The notes under the pieces were generated by a model. It saw nothing but the letters and a program-made list of their open reading frames with translations, made no database searches and had not been told where the DNA came from. Made by a program: the position numbers and the translations under genes. Source: Siderastrea radians (Eukaryota > Cnidaria > Anthozoa > Scleractinia > Rhizangiidae). Taken from it: DNA of 64,000 nt. The stretch is from positions 1,825,894-1,889,893 of the forward strand of contig OZ024891.1 of NCBI GenBank assembly GCA_964017195.1. The letters are read 5' to 3'. Positions 36,491 through 46,323 of the stretch are shown piece by piece; position 1 is the stretch's first letter, and each line of letters opens with the position of its first letter.

Positions 36491-39298
36491 ATGGGATGCG
36501 GGAATTCAAAAACATTGCAAGTTAGCGCAGATGTTAAAGAAGCTACGAAAGTAAAACAAGTTCATACTGAAGAAGATGGAGGCAGAGGAATTAAGACTTG
36601 GGGCGAAGAGCCTTTGCAAAAACACGACAAAGACTTCGATGTGCATCTCTCGAAAATCGAAAACAAGACATCCGCTCAGCTTCCCAACCAGTTGCATAAA
36701 TCCTTCTCGATTGGAGACAGCGTTCACGTGCGGGGTTATATCGGGGTTATAAAGTTTGTCGGCACAACTGAACTTGGTGAAGGCGAGTGGATTGGAATAG
36801 AAATGAATCAGGAACTCGAGCAAGGTAACGATGGGTCTTATGAGGGAATCCAGTATTTTCTTTGCGGGCGAAAACGCGGCGTTTTTGCCAGACCCACCAT
36901 GGTTTTTCCCCATAAGCCATCACTGGACGAGGAGAAAACCTTCCAAACTATTTCACCTGCCACGCTTGTTTTCATACAGATGCGATTCCGGCGCATGTTG
37001 TCAGGAATTCGCAGACGAAAGCTCCAGCTTCGAACGGATGTTGACAAGGCTATAGACGCACATGTGAGGAGTATTCCAAGGAGCGAGACAGAAAGCGTAG
37101 AAAAGCTCAGCCATTATCTCACAGAGCCGTATGAAGGTTTGAGAAACAGGGCTTTTGCCGTGTATCGGTGGGTAACCACCAACGTGTTCTTCGATGTCGA
37201 AGGATACTTTGAACGATCGGCAACAAGAGGCACGGATGCCCAAAGCGTCCTTCGTGAACGCGTCACATCCAGCGAAGGATATGTTACTCTTTTTGAGGAG
37301 CTGTGTCGAGCCTCTAATATACCAGCAAGGAAGGTGAGAGGATTTGCCAAAGGGTACGGCTACCATTTGAGGCAGAAAATTCCACAACCGAATCACACAT
37401 GGAACGTGATCAGAGTAAACGGAGGAAGGTGGTTCATCTGTGATCCAACTTGGGGATCCGGCGAAATCGGCGACGATATGATGTTCCACAGAGCTCCCAA
37501 CACGCATCAATTCATGATCCCGCCTTCAGTTGCCATCACAAGTCGCTTCCCTGTTGACGACAAATGGCAGTTCCTGGATCAACCAATTACAAAGGAAGCT
37601 TTCGAACGATTAGCTGTTCCTTCCGGGCCCCTGTGTTCGATGAACGTCGCTCTTTATAGTCACAAGGAAAGTATGTACACTGCCTCGGAGAGCGAGCAGA
37701 TTGAAATGACATTTTATGCCGCGCATCACACGATCCTGAAAGGAGTGTTAAAGAGCTGTGTTGGAGGAAAAGAAAAAGCCACTCCAAGAAATATGGTCCG
37801 TGTTGAGCCGGCTCGAGCGAATGACAAGGTCAAACTGACCGCTCAGTTCCCTTCCGCTGGTGAATTTTTCTTGGACGTTCTGGTTCTTATGGACTCGAGG
37901 TGGGAACATGGGGTTCGATATTGCATTTATTCCACGGCTGGAGTTGGGGAGGCTAGGGGTGGATTTCCATCCGTAAGTATGAACTTTTATTCCCTGGGTT
38001 TTCAGCTGCACAAACCACTGAGAAACATCGAGACGAAAGATGGAAAATGCTGTGTTTCTTTGACTTGTAATAAGAAGCGATTTAGCTCCCTCACGGGAAA
38101 ATTAACCAAGATTTCTACTTTGGGGTCCAACGAAGTGGATGATCGCACATTGTTCTGCAGTGAGAAAACCGAGAATGGTTTCCGACTTAAAGTTCACTTG
38201 CCTTGGAAAGGAGAATATAAGCTGAATGTTTACGCCAAGTACTATGACCATAGTGAAAGAGAAGCGTACTTGTGTACGTACTTTGTGACTGCGTTCAAGG
38301 GAGGCGGGCCTGCGGCTGGGTTTCCTGTGATATCTGATCGGTTTAAAGCGTGGGGTTTGGTTCTTTCAAGTCATGTGGAGAACATTTTAACTGAAAGTGG
38401 ACGCTGTGAGATCACGTTGCAAAACCCGAAGAACATAATACTGTCTGCGCACCTCAAGCTAAACGACCAGGACCTTCCAGGCATGTGTGCGGTGGAGACG
38501 TCTGAAAACGAATCCACGCTTCTCGTGCACGCGCCTCAAGCTGGCGTTTTTACGTTGAATATCTTTGGCCGTAAAGGGACAGATGAGAAATCCGATTTTT
38601 TGTGTTCCTACACTGTCAAAGCTCTCAAAGGCGTGAGTGACAACCCGGGTTTTCCTCAGATATCAGAACAGTTCAAGAAATGGGGCTTGGAGTTAATCGA
38701 TCAACACGAGAACATTTTGTCTGAAAACGGTCGAGCCTCTTTGAGGTTGAAAACGCCTGGAAGCATCTTAGTGCAAGCAACTCTGCATCAAAACGACAAC
38801 AATCTTCCGCATGAACTTTGCTTTACTGAAAGAGAAGGATCCATCAGTAAAATAAGCGTCCATTTACCTGCCGCCGGTTTGTATAAACTAAACGTGTTCG
38901 GACGCGAAGGCCCGGGTGCTAAAGGGCAGTTTCTGTGTTCGTTCAGCTTGCTGGCGACGTGCGGGTTTGAAGAAAATCCCGGATTTCCTCGGGTCTCCGA
39001 TGATTTTCGGGCGTGGGGACTTCGTCTTGAAAGCCATCGGCAGAACATTACGGTTTACGATGGTTCCGTTGCTATCACATTTATAAACCCGAATGCCATC
39101 AGTATTTTTCCTTGTCTTTCAGACGAGAGAGGGGAAAGGCAAGACAAGTCATGCTTGAACACTGAAAGAATGGATGAAAGAGAAGTGCTTTATTGTCAGT
39201 TGCCCAAGAAAGGGAAATATAGACTGGACGTGTTTGGGACAAACTCGGCAAGCGCCGAGAAAAAACTATTCTTATGCAGCTATTCAATTTATTACTAG
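36491..39298 (+). CDS. CAP-Gly / transglutaminase-like (kyphoscoliosis peptidase-like) protein A, 935 aa, intronless
   Basis: One exon. The start chosen is the ATG at 36491, giving MGCGNSK, a myristoylation-plus-palmitoylation signal; the frame is open upstream only from a GTG. CAP-Gly domain at residues 72-141 (GEGEWIGIE, QGNDGSYEG, GVFARP), with QGNDG where GKNDG is usual. A basic helix at 160-182 (FIQMRFRRMLSGIRRRK) resembles a degraded IQ motif. Transglutaminase-like core at about 205-375. The nucleophile position is Ser261 (AGC, in TSSEGYVTLF) instead of Cys, while His302 and Asp318 (CDPTWGSG) are kept. After it come one divergent and four clear repeats of about 110 residues. Each repeat starts GFPxxSxxFxxWGL and ends with an LNVFGR-like strand and LCSY. 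CAP-Gly modules bind microtubule ends. It is probably a membrane-tethered cytoskeletal protein, likely without protease or transglutaminase activity (inference). Confidence 0.9.
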   Translation: MGCGNSKTLQVSADVKEATKVKQVHTEEDGGRGIKTWGEEPLQKHDKDFDVHLSKIENKTSAQLPNQLHKSFSIGDSVHVRGYIGVIKFVGTTELGEGEWIGIEMNQELEQGNDGSYEGIQYFLCGRKRGVFARPTMVFPHKPSLDEEKTFQTISPATLVFIQMRFRRMLSGIRRRKLQLRTDVDKAIDAHVRSIPRSETESVEKLSHYLTEPYEGLRNRAFAVYRWVTTNVFFDVEGYFERSATRGTDAQSVLRERVTSSEGYVTLFEELCRASNIPARKVRGFAKGYGYHLRQKIPQPNHTWNVIRVNGGRWFICDPTWGSGEIGDDMMFHRAPNTHQFMIPPSVAITSRFPVDDKWQFLDQPITKEAFERLAVPSGPLCSMNVALYSHKESMYTASESEQIEMTFYAAHHTILKGVLKSCVGGKEKATPRNMVRVEPARANDKVKLTAQFPSAGEFFLDVLVLMDSRWEHGVRYCIYSTAGVGEARGGFPSVSMNFYSLGFQLHKPLRNIETKDGKCCVSLTCNKKRFSSLTGKLTKISTLGSNEVDDRTLFCSEKTENGFRLKVHLPWKGEYKLNVYAKYYDHSEREAYLCTYFVTAFKGGGPAAGFPVISDRFKAWGLVLSSHVENILTESGRCEITLQNPKNIILSAHLKLNDQDLPGMCAVETSENESTLLVHAPQAGVFTLNIFGRKGTDEKSDFLCSYTVKALKGVSDNPGFPQISEQFKKWGLELIDQHENILSENGRASLRLKTPGSILVQATLHQNDNNLPHELCFTEREGSISKISVHLPAAGLYKLNVFGREGPGAKGQFLCSFSLLATCGFEENPGFPRVSDDFRAWGLRLESHRQNITVYDGSVAITFINPNAISIFPCLSDERGERQDKSCLNTERMDEREVLYCQLPKKGKYRLDVFGTNSASAEKKLFLCSYSIYY

Positions 39299-39398
39299 CT
39301 GTCTGTCGATATCATTCAACCCCAAAGTGCGTCAGAAAAATATCACTGCGGCCCTCCAGTTGTCATATTCTCAGAATTGAACGGATAAACTCAGCCTT

Positions 39399-40196
39399 AG
39401 GGACCGTTCATTTTTTATGGGGTGGGGCGGGGGGGGGGGGGGCTGGTGGGATTTGATGGGTAGTACCTGCAAAATATAATGACCCCCCCTCTACATTAGA
39501 AATTTTTTACCTGACCCCCCCTTGTAGTCCTAAATATTTGAGATGACCCCCCCCCCCAAAACAAGACAAAAGGCAAAGTGATAAAAAAAATCTACAACTT
39601 ATCAAGCTTAAATTAAACAGTCAATTTTAACACTCAAGTCCTACAGGAGTAAATGTCTTTATTGACAAGCACTAAAAGTAATTTTCTGGTAGGGGTTCCA
39701 GGGGTATCTTCCCCTGGAAAATTTTGAAAATCTAGAGATGCTCTAATGCAATTTGCTGCATTCTGAAGTACATAAACAGAAAATTCATGCCGGTTTAAAG
39801 CATTGTTTTGGACACTGTTATCAGTTGTTTAAGAATCAGACCAGCCGAGGCCAAAAAAGAAATTCACATTCCCCTGGCTGTATTTTGTAATGAAACAGTT
39901 GGTGAGGTAGAGTTACCGTTAGGTGTATAGTAAATTAGGGGGGTACGGGGGCATTCTCCCCCGGGAAAATTTGAATTTTCAGAACCTTAGAAACGCTAAT
40001 TTTGGCCTTCTGACGCTGTTATTCGCATTATTACAGGCGCTGTCACTACTAAACTTAAAGGCCATTTTTTTTGGTGACCCCCCCTTTACACACCATATTT
40101 TTTTGGCTGCCCCCCCTTTGAAGCCATATTTTTTTGCATGGTCCCCCCTCAAATCCCACCAGCCCCCCCTACCTCATAAAAAATGAGCGGTCCCTA
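39399..40196. mobile_element. ~0.8-kb DNA element with long G/C-rich inverted ends
   Basis: The left end AGGGACCGTTCATTTTTTATG pairs with CATAAAAAATGAGCGGTCCCT. Inside, CTGGTGGGATTTGA pairs with TCAAATCCCACCAG. TA at both borders may be the target duplication. Inner reading frames show a Gly-rich GGILP motif also seen in the element at 13557-13956, so these frames are repeat artefacts. Confidence 0.6.
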
Positions 40197-41608
40197 AATA
40201 ACAAAAGGCCCTCTGGCGCTTTCGAAGAAATTGTACTGAGGTGTTGCAAGTACCTTAAATATTAATGATGTTTACAAAGGAAACAAATTTGGTGTTGTAA
40301 ACCTTTTTCTCCTTGCACCCAACAATGACACGGAATCATTCATGTTCTAAACTACAGTGTGTTATCTTTTGTACTTCGAATAAACGGATATTTTGGTGTC
40401 TAACGTGGCTTCCTTTATTTTCAGTGTGGGAGTTCGTTGTTTTCGTGGTAAAGGAAAAGCCACTTGCTTAGCTGGTGAACGGCCGATTCCTGAAAATCCG
40501 TTTTTTTGTAGGACTTTTACTGACGCGTTCCTTAGAGTAGTTACTACACCAGGTTTTGTCCGTTACAGCGGGTTTGTGTTTGTCAAACAGGAAACAGAGA
40601 TCAGCATTCGCAATAACATAAAGCATCTATTAATCTTTTGCCTTTGTACGTGTCACAATTTCTTGACAGTGGCTCAAAAAAATAAAAAATAAATAACTCA
40701 CGTGCTGAAATTTTCGATAACAGTGTAGAAAGTGATTTCAAAAAAGGAAAAAAACTGACACTGAGAGCCTGTGAGAGAAGGAATAAAGTTTTGAGAGCTC
40801 GTTGCATTTTAGTTTTCGCGTAAACTCAAATTCTATATCATGGGGCATACAAAGAAGGCATGCACTATTGTCGTAAAACGCTTTGGGGATTTGAGAACAC
40901 TCGAGAAATACTTTCTACATTTGACCCCTGTTTTCAACTGCCCGTCGTGTTGTATGACAATATAATAACATACGGTTTTGCCTTCTTTATTGATCAACTC
41001 GACAGCCCCTGGATATGAGCAAAGATGCGCTCGATCTCATTGGCTCCATACTAAAGGCTATCAGCTCGAATCTTTTGAGTAGAGAAGTAGCGCGAGCCAT
41101 ATGGAGAACAAAATCCTTCTTTTAACAGAATTGTCTTTTTTTTCATAAGTCAAAAACACTTTTCATAGTCCAGGGTTTTCTATGTAATAATACAAGTAAA
41201 ACAAATATAATAACTCTTCACTCAACCTAATGAGACCATAAACCAAGAACGAATAAATAAATGTTCACAACGTTTTTCCAATTTCTTTAATTTAACGATT
41301 TTTCACTTCCATCACACATAACTACTAGAAAAAATATTCCCTTTTCATTCAAAAACGTTCACGTACATGAAATGACGCAAACTGATACTGATTGTATAAA
41401 CAAAAATGTCAATTAAATAATGTTCTCGTGTTTGCTTATCGAACAGGTGTCATCACTCTTTATTTTGCACATCTAAATCCCTGCGTAATTTCTGTCTTCA
41501 CACTGGAAGTGTGCAGTCTAATTAGGCTTAAGAAACTCGATAAACAAACTGGCTAAGCCTTGAACAGAGTAGCTAAAGCGCATCTTCTCCTATAGTGGTG
41601 CCGCTTAA
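40197..41608. other. Intergenic between the convergent KY-like genes
   Basis: Contains AATAAA (40379-40384), possibly ending the upstream gene. No coding exon recognised in the rest. Confidence 0.5.
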
Positions 41609-41785
41609 TGGAATTCTCTGCCACAGGATCATAGGGAATGTAACTCTCTGGGGGTTTTCAAAAAGAAGGTGAAAGCTTACTTTTCTTCTTTAGGCTCCCA
41701 CAAGGCAATCGTGTAAACAGCATATTTAGCATATTTGTAACTGATGATTTCCCATGTATACTTAAATAAATAAATAAATAAATGC
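41609..41785 (+). mobile_element. 3' end of a truncated non-LTR retrotransposon
   Basis: From 41609 a frame reads WNSLPQDHRECNSLGVF then KKKVKAYF, ending at TAA 41714-41716. This matches the C-terminal tail typical of LINE reverse transcriptase proteins (WNSLP...SLxxFKxxLK). A short 3' UTR ends in an AAAT repeat (41765-41783), a usual LINE tail. The 5' part is missing. Confidence 0.7.
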
Positions 41786-42259
41786 AACATTCATTTGAAC
41801 AGGAGTTTCCTAATGACTCCCGCACGTGCTAAAAAAATGCTCTCACAGAACCAGTCAAATTGCGGAAAGAATTCCAGTAAGCCAAGCAGAATTTGAAGAA
41901 AAACCTTGCTACCAGTATCAAGCGAGCGGAAAAGTGGCAATCATTAGAAAGTGATGTGGTGTTAAAAAAGGTGGGGGTGGGGGTGGGGAGGAGGGTTGGA
42001 GTATGGTGAAACAGTGGCAAGTGCGACAACATTTGACAAACAGTGGCCACGGAAATTGCAGATAAATATTCTACCAGTTGAAAGCCAGGGGTAAACGCGG
42101 GAATAGATATGTTAGTTTTGCACCTGACTGGCTGAGAAGACATAAGTCCTCGGGATAATTTTGGAAAGGCATTGGCATCGTTAAACTTATCTTCACTCGT
42201 TTTCAAAGAAAATCTTAAAATCCCTTGAAAATTACCTACTTTCGTCGACTGCACAACAT

Positions 42260-44728
42260 TCAGTTGACGCGGTATAACACTTTGTATGTGCCCAAGTAAA
42301 CTTGTTTAGTGCTGTCTACCGATAAATTAGTACCAAAAATATTTAGCTTAAAATTTCCAGGTTCAGGGAGATCGCACGTTATCGTGGTCTTGTTGTCAGC
42401 GGACTCCGCCGGAAGAGAATAACCAATCTGTTTATTATACGCGTCAAACAGATATGATGTGACCAAAATTCCTCTGGGGTGCGAAAACGTGACGGTCACG
42501 CGGCCGTCATGTGACACAATGTTAGCCAACTGATCCACCAGTTCCAATCCCCACTGTCTGAACTCGTCCTTTAGGTATGGAAAGCCGGGGTTAGCGTTAG
42601 CTGCTTTGTCCGATTTAATCATGAATGACGCCACGAATTCGCTGTCTTTACTGTCAGGCCTTTTACCAAAAATGTTGAGCTGAAACTCGCCCACCTCAGG
42701 TGCGTGTGCTAGAATCGTACAAACACCGTCCACCGTTTTCGTGAAACACAAACCATTGTCGAGATGTTGGTTTCCTTTCATTAAATACCCAGTGAGAGAA
42801 ATATCATCCGGGCTCCTTATTTGGGCGGAGGCTTGTCCATTCGGGACATAAATGTTCTGTCGGGGCGCTATCAGTTCCAGGCCCCACGTGTCAAAGCTAT
42901 GGGTCATTCTTGGAAAGCCTGGGACAGGTCCTACACCAGAGAGTGCCGTGATATGGTAACCACAAACGAAAGTGTCAGCTCTTCCCTCTTCAGAATGCTT
43001 GGCAAATAGTTTCAACGTGTATTCGCCAGCTAGCGGGCAATGAACCTGAACTCGGTAACCGCTGTTCGTCTTCTCAGAAAAGCACAACGCAAAGCCATGA
43101 AACTCTTTCTTGAGTCTCTTCTTTTTTCCTACCAGATCCAAATGGCCACTGACGCTGGAAATCTGTGAGTTGTAGTTCTCTAATGAGATGCACGCTTCTC
43201 CGTCTTCTGATACAATGTTCTCGAGCGGATGATCGAGGTGAAATCCCATGTTGTAAAATTCGCTTCCCAACTGAGGGAACCCTCCTCGGTTTTTCTCGAC
43301 ACCTTTACTGGCGTGGATCACATACTCTATCCCATGATGCCACTGGTTATTTGAGACCGCGTCTCTCACGTGCAAACACAACTTGTATTTGCCAGGAGCG
43401 GGAAAATGCGCTCTTAATTTCACTTTGTTTATCCCGCAAGGAAGAATCTGAGTCCACTTTCGTCCCACTTTTTCTTTACCCGAACTGTCTTTCAGTTCAC
43501 CTCGCAGTATCCTCAGTAAAGGAGAGTAAAATGTCATTTCTATATTATCTGCATCCTCGATTTTGTAAATGCTTTCCTTATGGCTGAGTAGCTCAACTCC
43601 CATCTCGTGAATTCTCCCTGAAGGCACCACTAACTTCTCAAATTCCTCTTTGCTGATTGGCTGGTCAAGAAGCTGCCATTGTTCATCAACCGGATAATGA
43701 CTGGAGATAGCATACTCAGGGTCCATTAGGAACATGGCCACGTTAGGGCTACGGTGGAATGTCAAATCATTCCCCAGATAACCAGCCCCCCACGTAGGCT
43801 CACAAATGAACCACTCTCCGTTGACCTGAATGGCATTCCACGCATGATTTGTGTCCTTGAACTGTTGACCCGGTTCAAAGCCGTACCCTTTGGCATAGCC
43901 CTCAATGATATGTACCTGTAGACCAGCCGCTTTACCAAGACCTTCAAACAAATTCGCATAACCCGCGCAAACCGATATTTTATGCTTCAAAACACTGCCA
44001 GGATCACAGCTCTTTTTCTCTGTCCTGCCAAAGAATCCATCGACGTCATAAGCGACATTGAAGCTCAGCCATCGGAAGATGGCGTAAGCTTTGCTTCTGT
44101 CGCCTTCCCAGGGGCTTGTCAAGTACTGGCTCAGTTTCTCAACAGTCTCGGTTTCGTCTTCGGGAGTCGACAACACGTGCGCATCAATTTTCTTCTCGAT
44201 GCCGGTACGCTGCTGAAATTTCTTGAGTCGAATTTTAGCAAGGAACCGGCGCATGCTTGTTTGAATAAAGGTGATCGTCTGAGGAGAAATACTGGAGACT
44301 TCGGTGATAGTATCGATGTCCGTGTGAGGAAAAACTGTCGAGGCCCGCGCGAATAAGCCATGTCTTGGCTTACAAGTGAATTGTTGAACACCATGAAAGC
44401 AGCCGTCATTTCCTTGGGGATGCCTACGATCTAACTCAATTCCAATCCACTCACCTTCCCCTAGATCTTTCAGTTCGCCGATAAACCTGACAGTTCCTGT
44501 GTATCCTGACACATGGACTCGGTCACCGACAGAAAACACAAGTTCCGGGCTGCTCTCTGTTAGATCTGCCTCGCTTACTCTTGCTACCGGCTTATCATTG
44601 TTGCTGTCGTGAAGTGAACTCGGTTTAGAATTTACGTTTTCACTTGGTTCTTCAATGCTTGGCTTGATGTGGCCTTCATTTAAATTTATGACGGTGGTTT
44701 CGACAGATTTCGATGTTCCACACCCCAT
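42260..44728 (-). CDS. CAP-Gly / transglutaminase-like (kyphoscoliosis peptidase-like) protein B, 822 aa, intronless
   Basis: One exon, convergent with protein A. The frame is open from an ATG at 44845, but the ATG at 44728 gives MGCGTSK, the same lipidation signal as protein A, so it is preferred. CAP-Gly at residues 64-135 (GEGEWIGIELD, QGNDG, GLFARAS). An IQ motif at about 155-168 (IQTSMRRFLAKIRL) keeps the I-Q, Arg and Lys positions. Core at about 199-370: Cys254 (ISVCAGYANLF) and His295 (NHAWNAI) are intact, but the acid is Glu310 (CEPTWGAG). After it come one divergent and three clear GFP...WGLEL repeats, one fewer than protein A. May retain thiol catalysis; Glu for Asp could weaken it. 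Probably a calmodulin- and microtubule-binding membrane-edge protein (inference). Confidence 0.9.
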   Translation of the reverse strand: MGCGTSKSVETTVINLNEGHIKPSIEEPSENVNSKPSSLHDSNNDKPVARVSEADLTESSPELVFSVGDRVHVSGYTGTVRFIGELKDLGEGEWIGIELDRRHPQGNDGCFHGVQQFTCKPRHGLFARASTVFPHTDIDTITEVSSISPQTITFIQTSMRRFLAKIRLKKFQQRTGIEKKIDAHVLSTPEDETETVEKLSQYLTSPWEGDRSKAYAIFRWLSFNVAYDVDGFFGRTEKKSCDPGSVLKHKISVCAGYANLFEGLGKAAGLQVHIIEGYAKGYGFEPGQQFKDTNHAWNAIQVNGEWFICEPTWGAGYLGNDLTFHRSPNVAMFLMDPEYAISSHYPVDEQWQLLDQPISKEEFEKLVVPSGRIHEMGVELLSHKESIYKIEDADNIEMTFYSPLLRILRGELKDSSGKEKVGRKWTQILPCGINKVKLRAHFPAPGKYKLCLHVRDAVSNNQWHHGIEYVIHASKGVEKNRGGFPQLGSEFYNMGFHLDHPLENIVSEDGEACISLENYNSQISSVSGHLDLVGKKKRLKKEFHGFALCFSEKTNSGYRVQVHCPLAGEYTLKLFAKHSEEGRADTFVCGYHITALSGVGPVPGFPRMTHSFDTWGLELIAPRQNIYVPNGQASAQIRSPDDISLTGYLMKGNQHLDNGLCFTKTVDGVCTILAHAPEVGEFQLNIFGKRPDSKDSEFVASFMIKSDKAANANPGFPYLKDEFRQWGLELVDQLANIVSHDGRVTVTFSHPRGILVTSYLFDAYNKQIGYSLPAESADNKTTITCDLPEPGNFKLNIFGTNLSVDSTKQVYLGTYKVLYRVN

Positions 44729-46323
44729 GATTGCCACAAAAGATCGCAAATATTTGGTTTTCTCCTTCCTAATTGTCAAATCTGTTTTTTTCTGCACTTG
44801 TTCACAACCGTGAATTTGATTTATTAATGAAGGCCATGTGATCATAACTTACAACACAACTGGAGCGTTGCTAACAACAAACGCTTAGTCATGGAAATTA
44901 CGAATAAGTCCATAAAGCCTTTAATATCTTTTCACTAATTTCCACATGGCGTTGAACAAAAGAAAACTAAAGAAAAGGCTTAGAATTGCCTATATTAATT
45001 TGCTGCTCTTGAAATTGCTCTTTAAGGACATCAGATATTAAAATTCTATATCTATAATAAGAAAAGTGTTTGTTGTGAATAAATTATAAGGTCTACTTGG
45101 CCTAAAGCTTTTCAAGGATTATCCTACAAAAATTACGGAAACACGGGGTTTGAATAATCAGTTTACCCTTGTCTCAACAAGAGGATGCATGTTTTCGCAA
45201 ACTGGAGTGAAACAAAGACGCTTATATGTGTGTGTGAACAACCGATTTGTCAATCGTTTTTCAAAAAGAGAAAAAAAGTAATTTTCAACTAAATTGAAGC
45301 CTTTTACTTCACGATTCCCTAGGCTACATCAAGAATTTATAATCAATGCTAGGCTACATCAAGAAATAATCGAAGCTGGATGGGATAAATTTATTTTTTG
45401 CGTCTGTTTGTTGATTAGGTTAGTTTACCGTCAGAACTAATAGTTTAGGCCAGACAGACAATGAATCGTCGTGACAACAATGTAAATATTTTTAAAGCTA
45501 ATAACACGACTTTGGGTTGTTTATTTCTAACTTGGAATTGATCAACGCGTTCAGGCAGGTTTAAGATAATTCCTTGGTTTTAAAAGCGTGTTTTTGATAA
45601 CGCTCCCCAAACTGGAAAAACGTATCGGAAGTTCTAGGGGGAAAAACGGCATAACAAGATGAACCTATCACATCCGTGCTCCTGGGGAGACATTCTTGGG
45701 GCGTAATGTGGACCAAAGAACGTCTACATAGGGGGATGTCACATGCTGTGAGAAAATGGCCTTCACATGTAGCGAGGGCTGCACAGGGCACCGGCAGTTT
45801 TTAAAATTGTCGCAAAGGAACGAGGAGAGCTGAGGCGAGTGTAAAATGAGTACACAAAGAAAGAAGTTTTCACGGAGTTTGTTTTGCGGATTGACCATTA
45901 TGGCGGCAGTTTCTGCGGGATCTAATGTTTGAGATTTACAAATATTTATATTTATACTTTTGGTGCACATGAAGCGCACATGTAGGCGATAAACAATTTT
46001 ATACAATGCGTTGAAACCTAAAATGTTCTTCTCTGTGACCATTGTCGAGGGGCGGGCTTCTTTTTGCAGCAAAATAGACAATAGTTTAATGTTAGTTTCG
46101 TTTTTAGTTTCGAGTGGTAAACTGTTAAACTATTATACACAATTGTACTTAAGAGCGCAGACATCTGATTACTGATATTTACAACAACATCTGAAGATAA
46201 GTATAAAAATCTACCTATATAGTTTCAGTACAACACAGAGCTAGATTCCGAATAAATAACATACTTTGAAAGTGATACAACCTTAGCTTTTATAACTGTA
46301 CAGTGATCAAATGTAGTAAAATG
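44729..46323. other. Intergenic, KY-like B promoter and IFT27 3' flank
   Basis: No coding exon recognised. CTAGGCTACATCAAGAA occurs twice, near 45320 and 45350, a short direct repeat. The rest is AT-rich unique-looking sequence. Confidence 0.45.

Noticed and set aside
39923..40186. 87-codon open frame rich in Pro and Phe
   Set aside because: Lies inside the inverted-end DNA element; composition follows its G/C runs.
40393..40692. 99-codon open frame
   Set aside because: No splice context, no recognisable motif; opens on a non-ATG start region in intergenic repeat-rich DNA.
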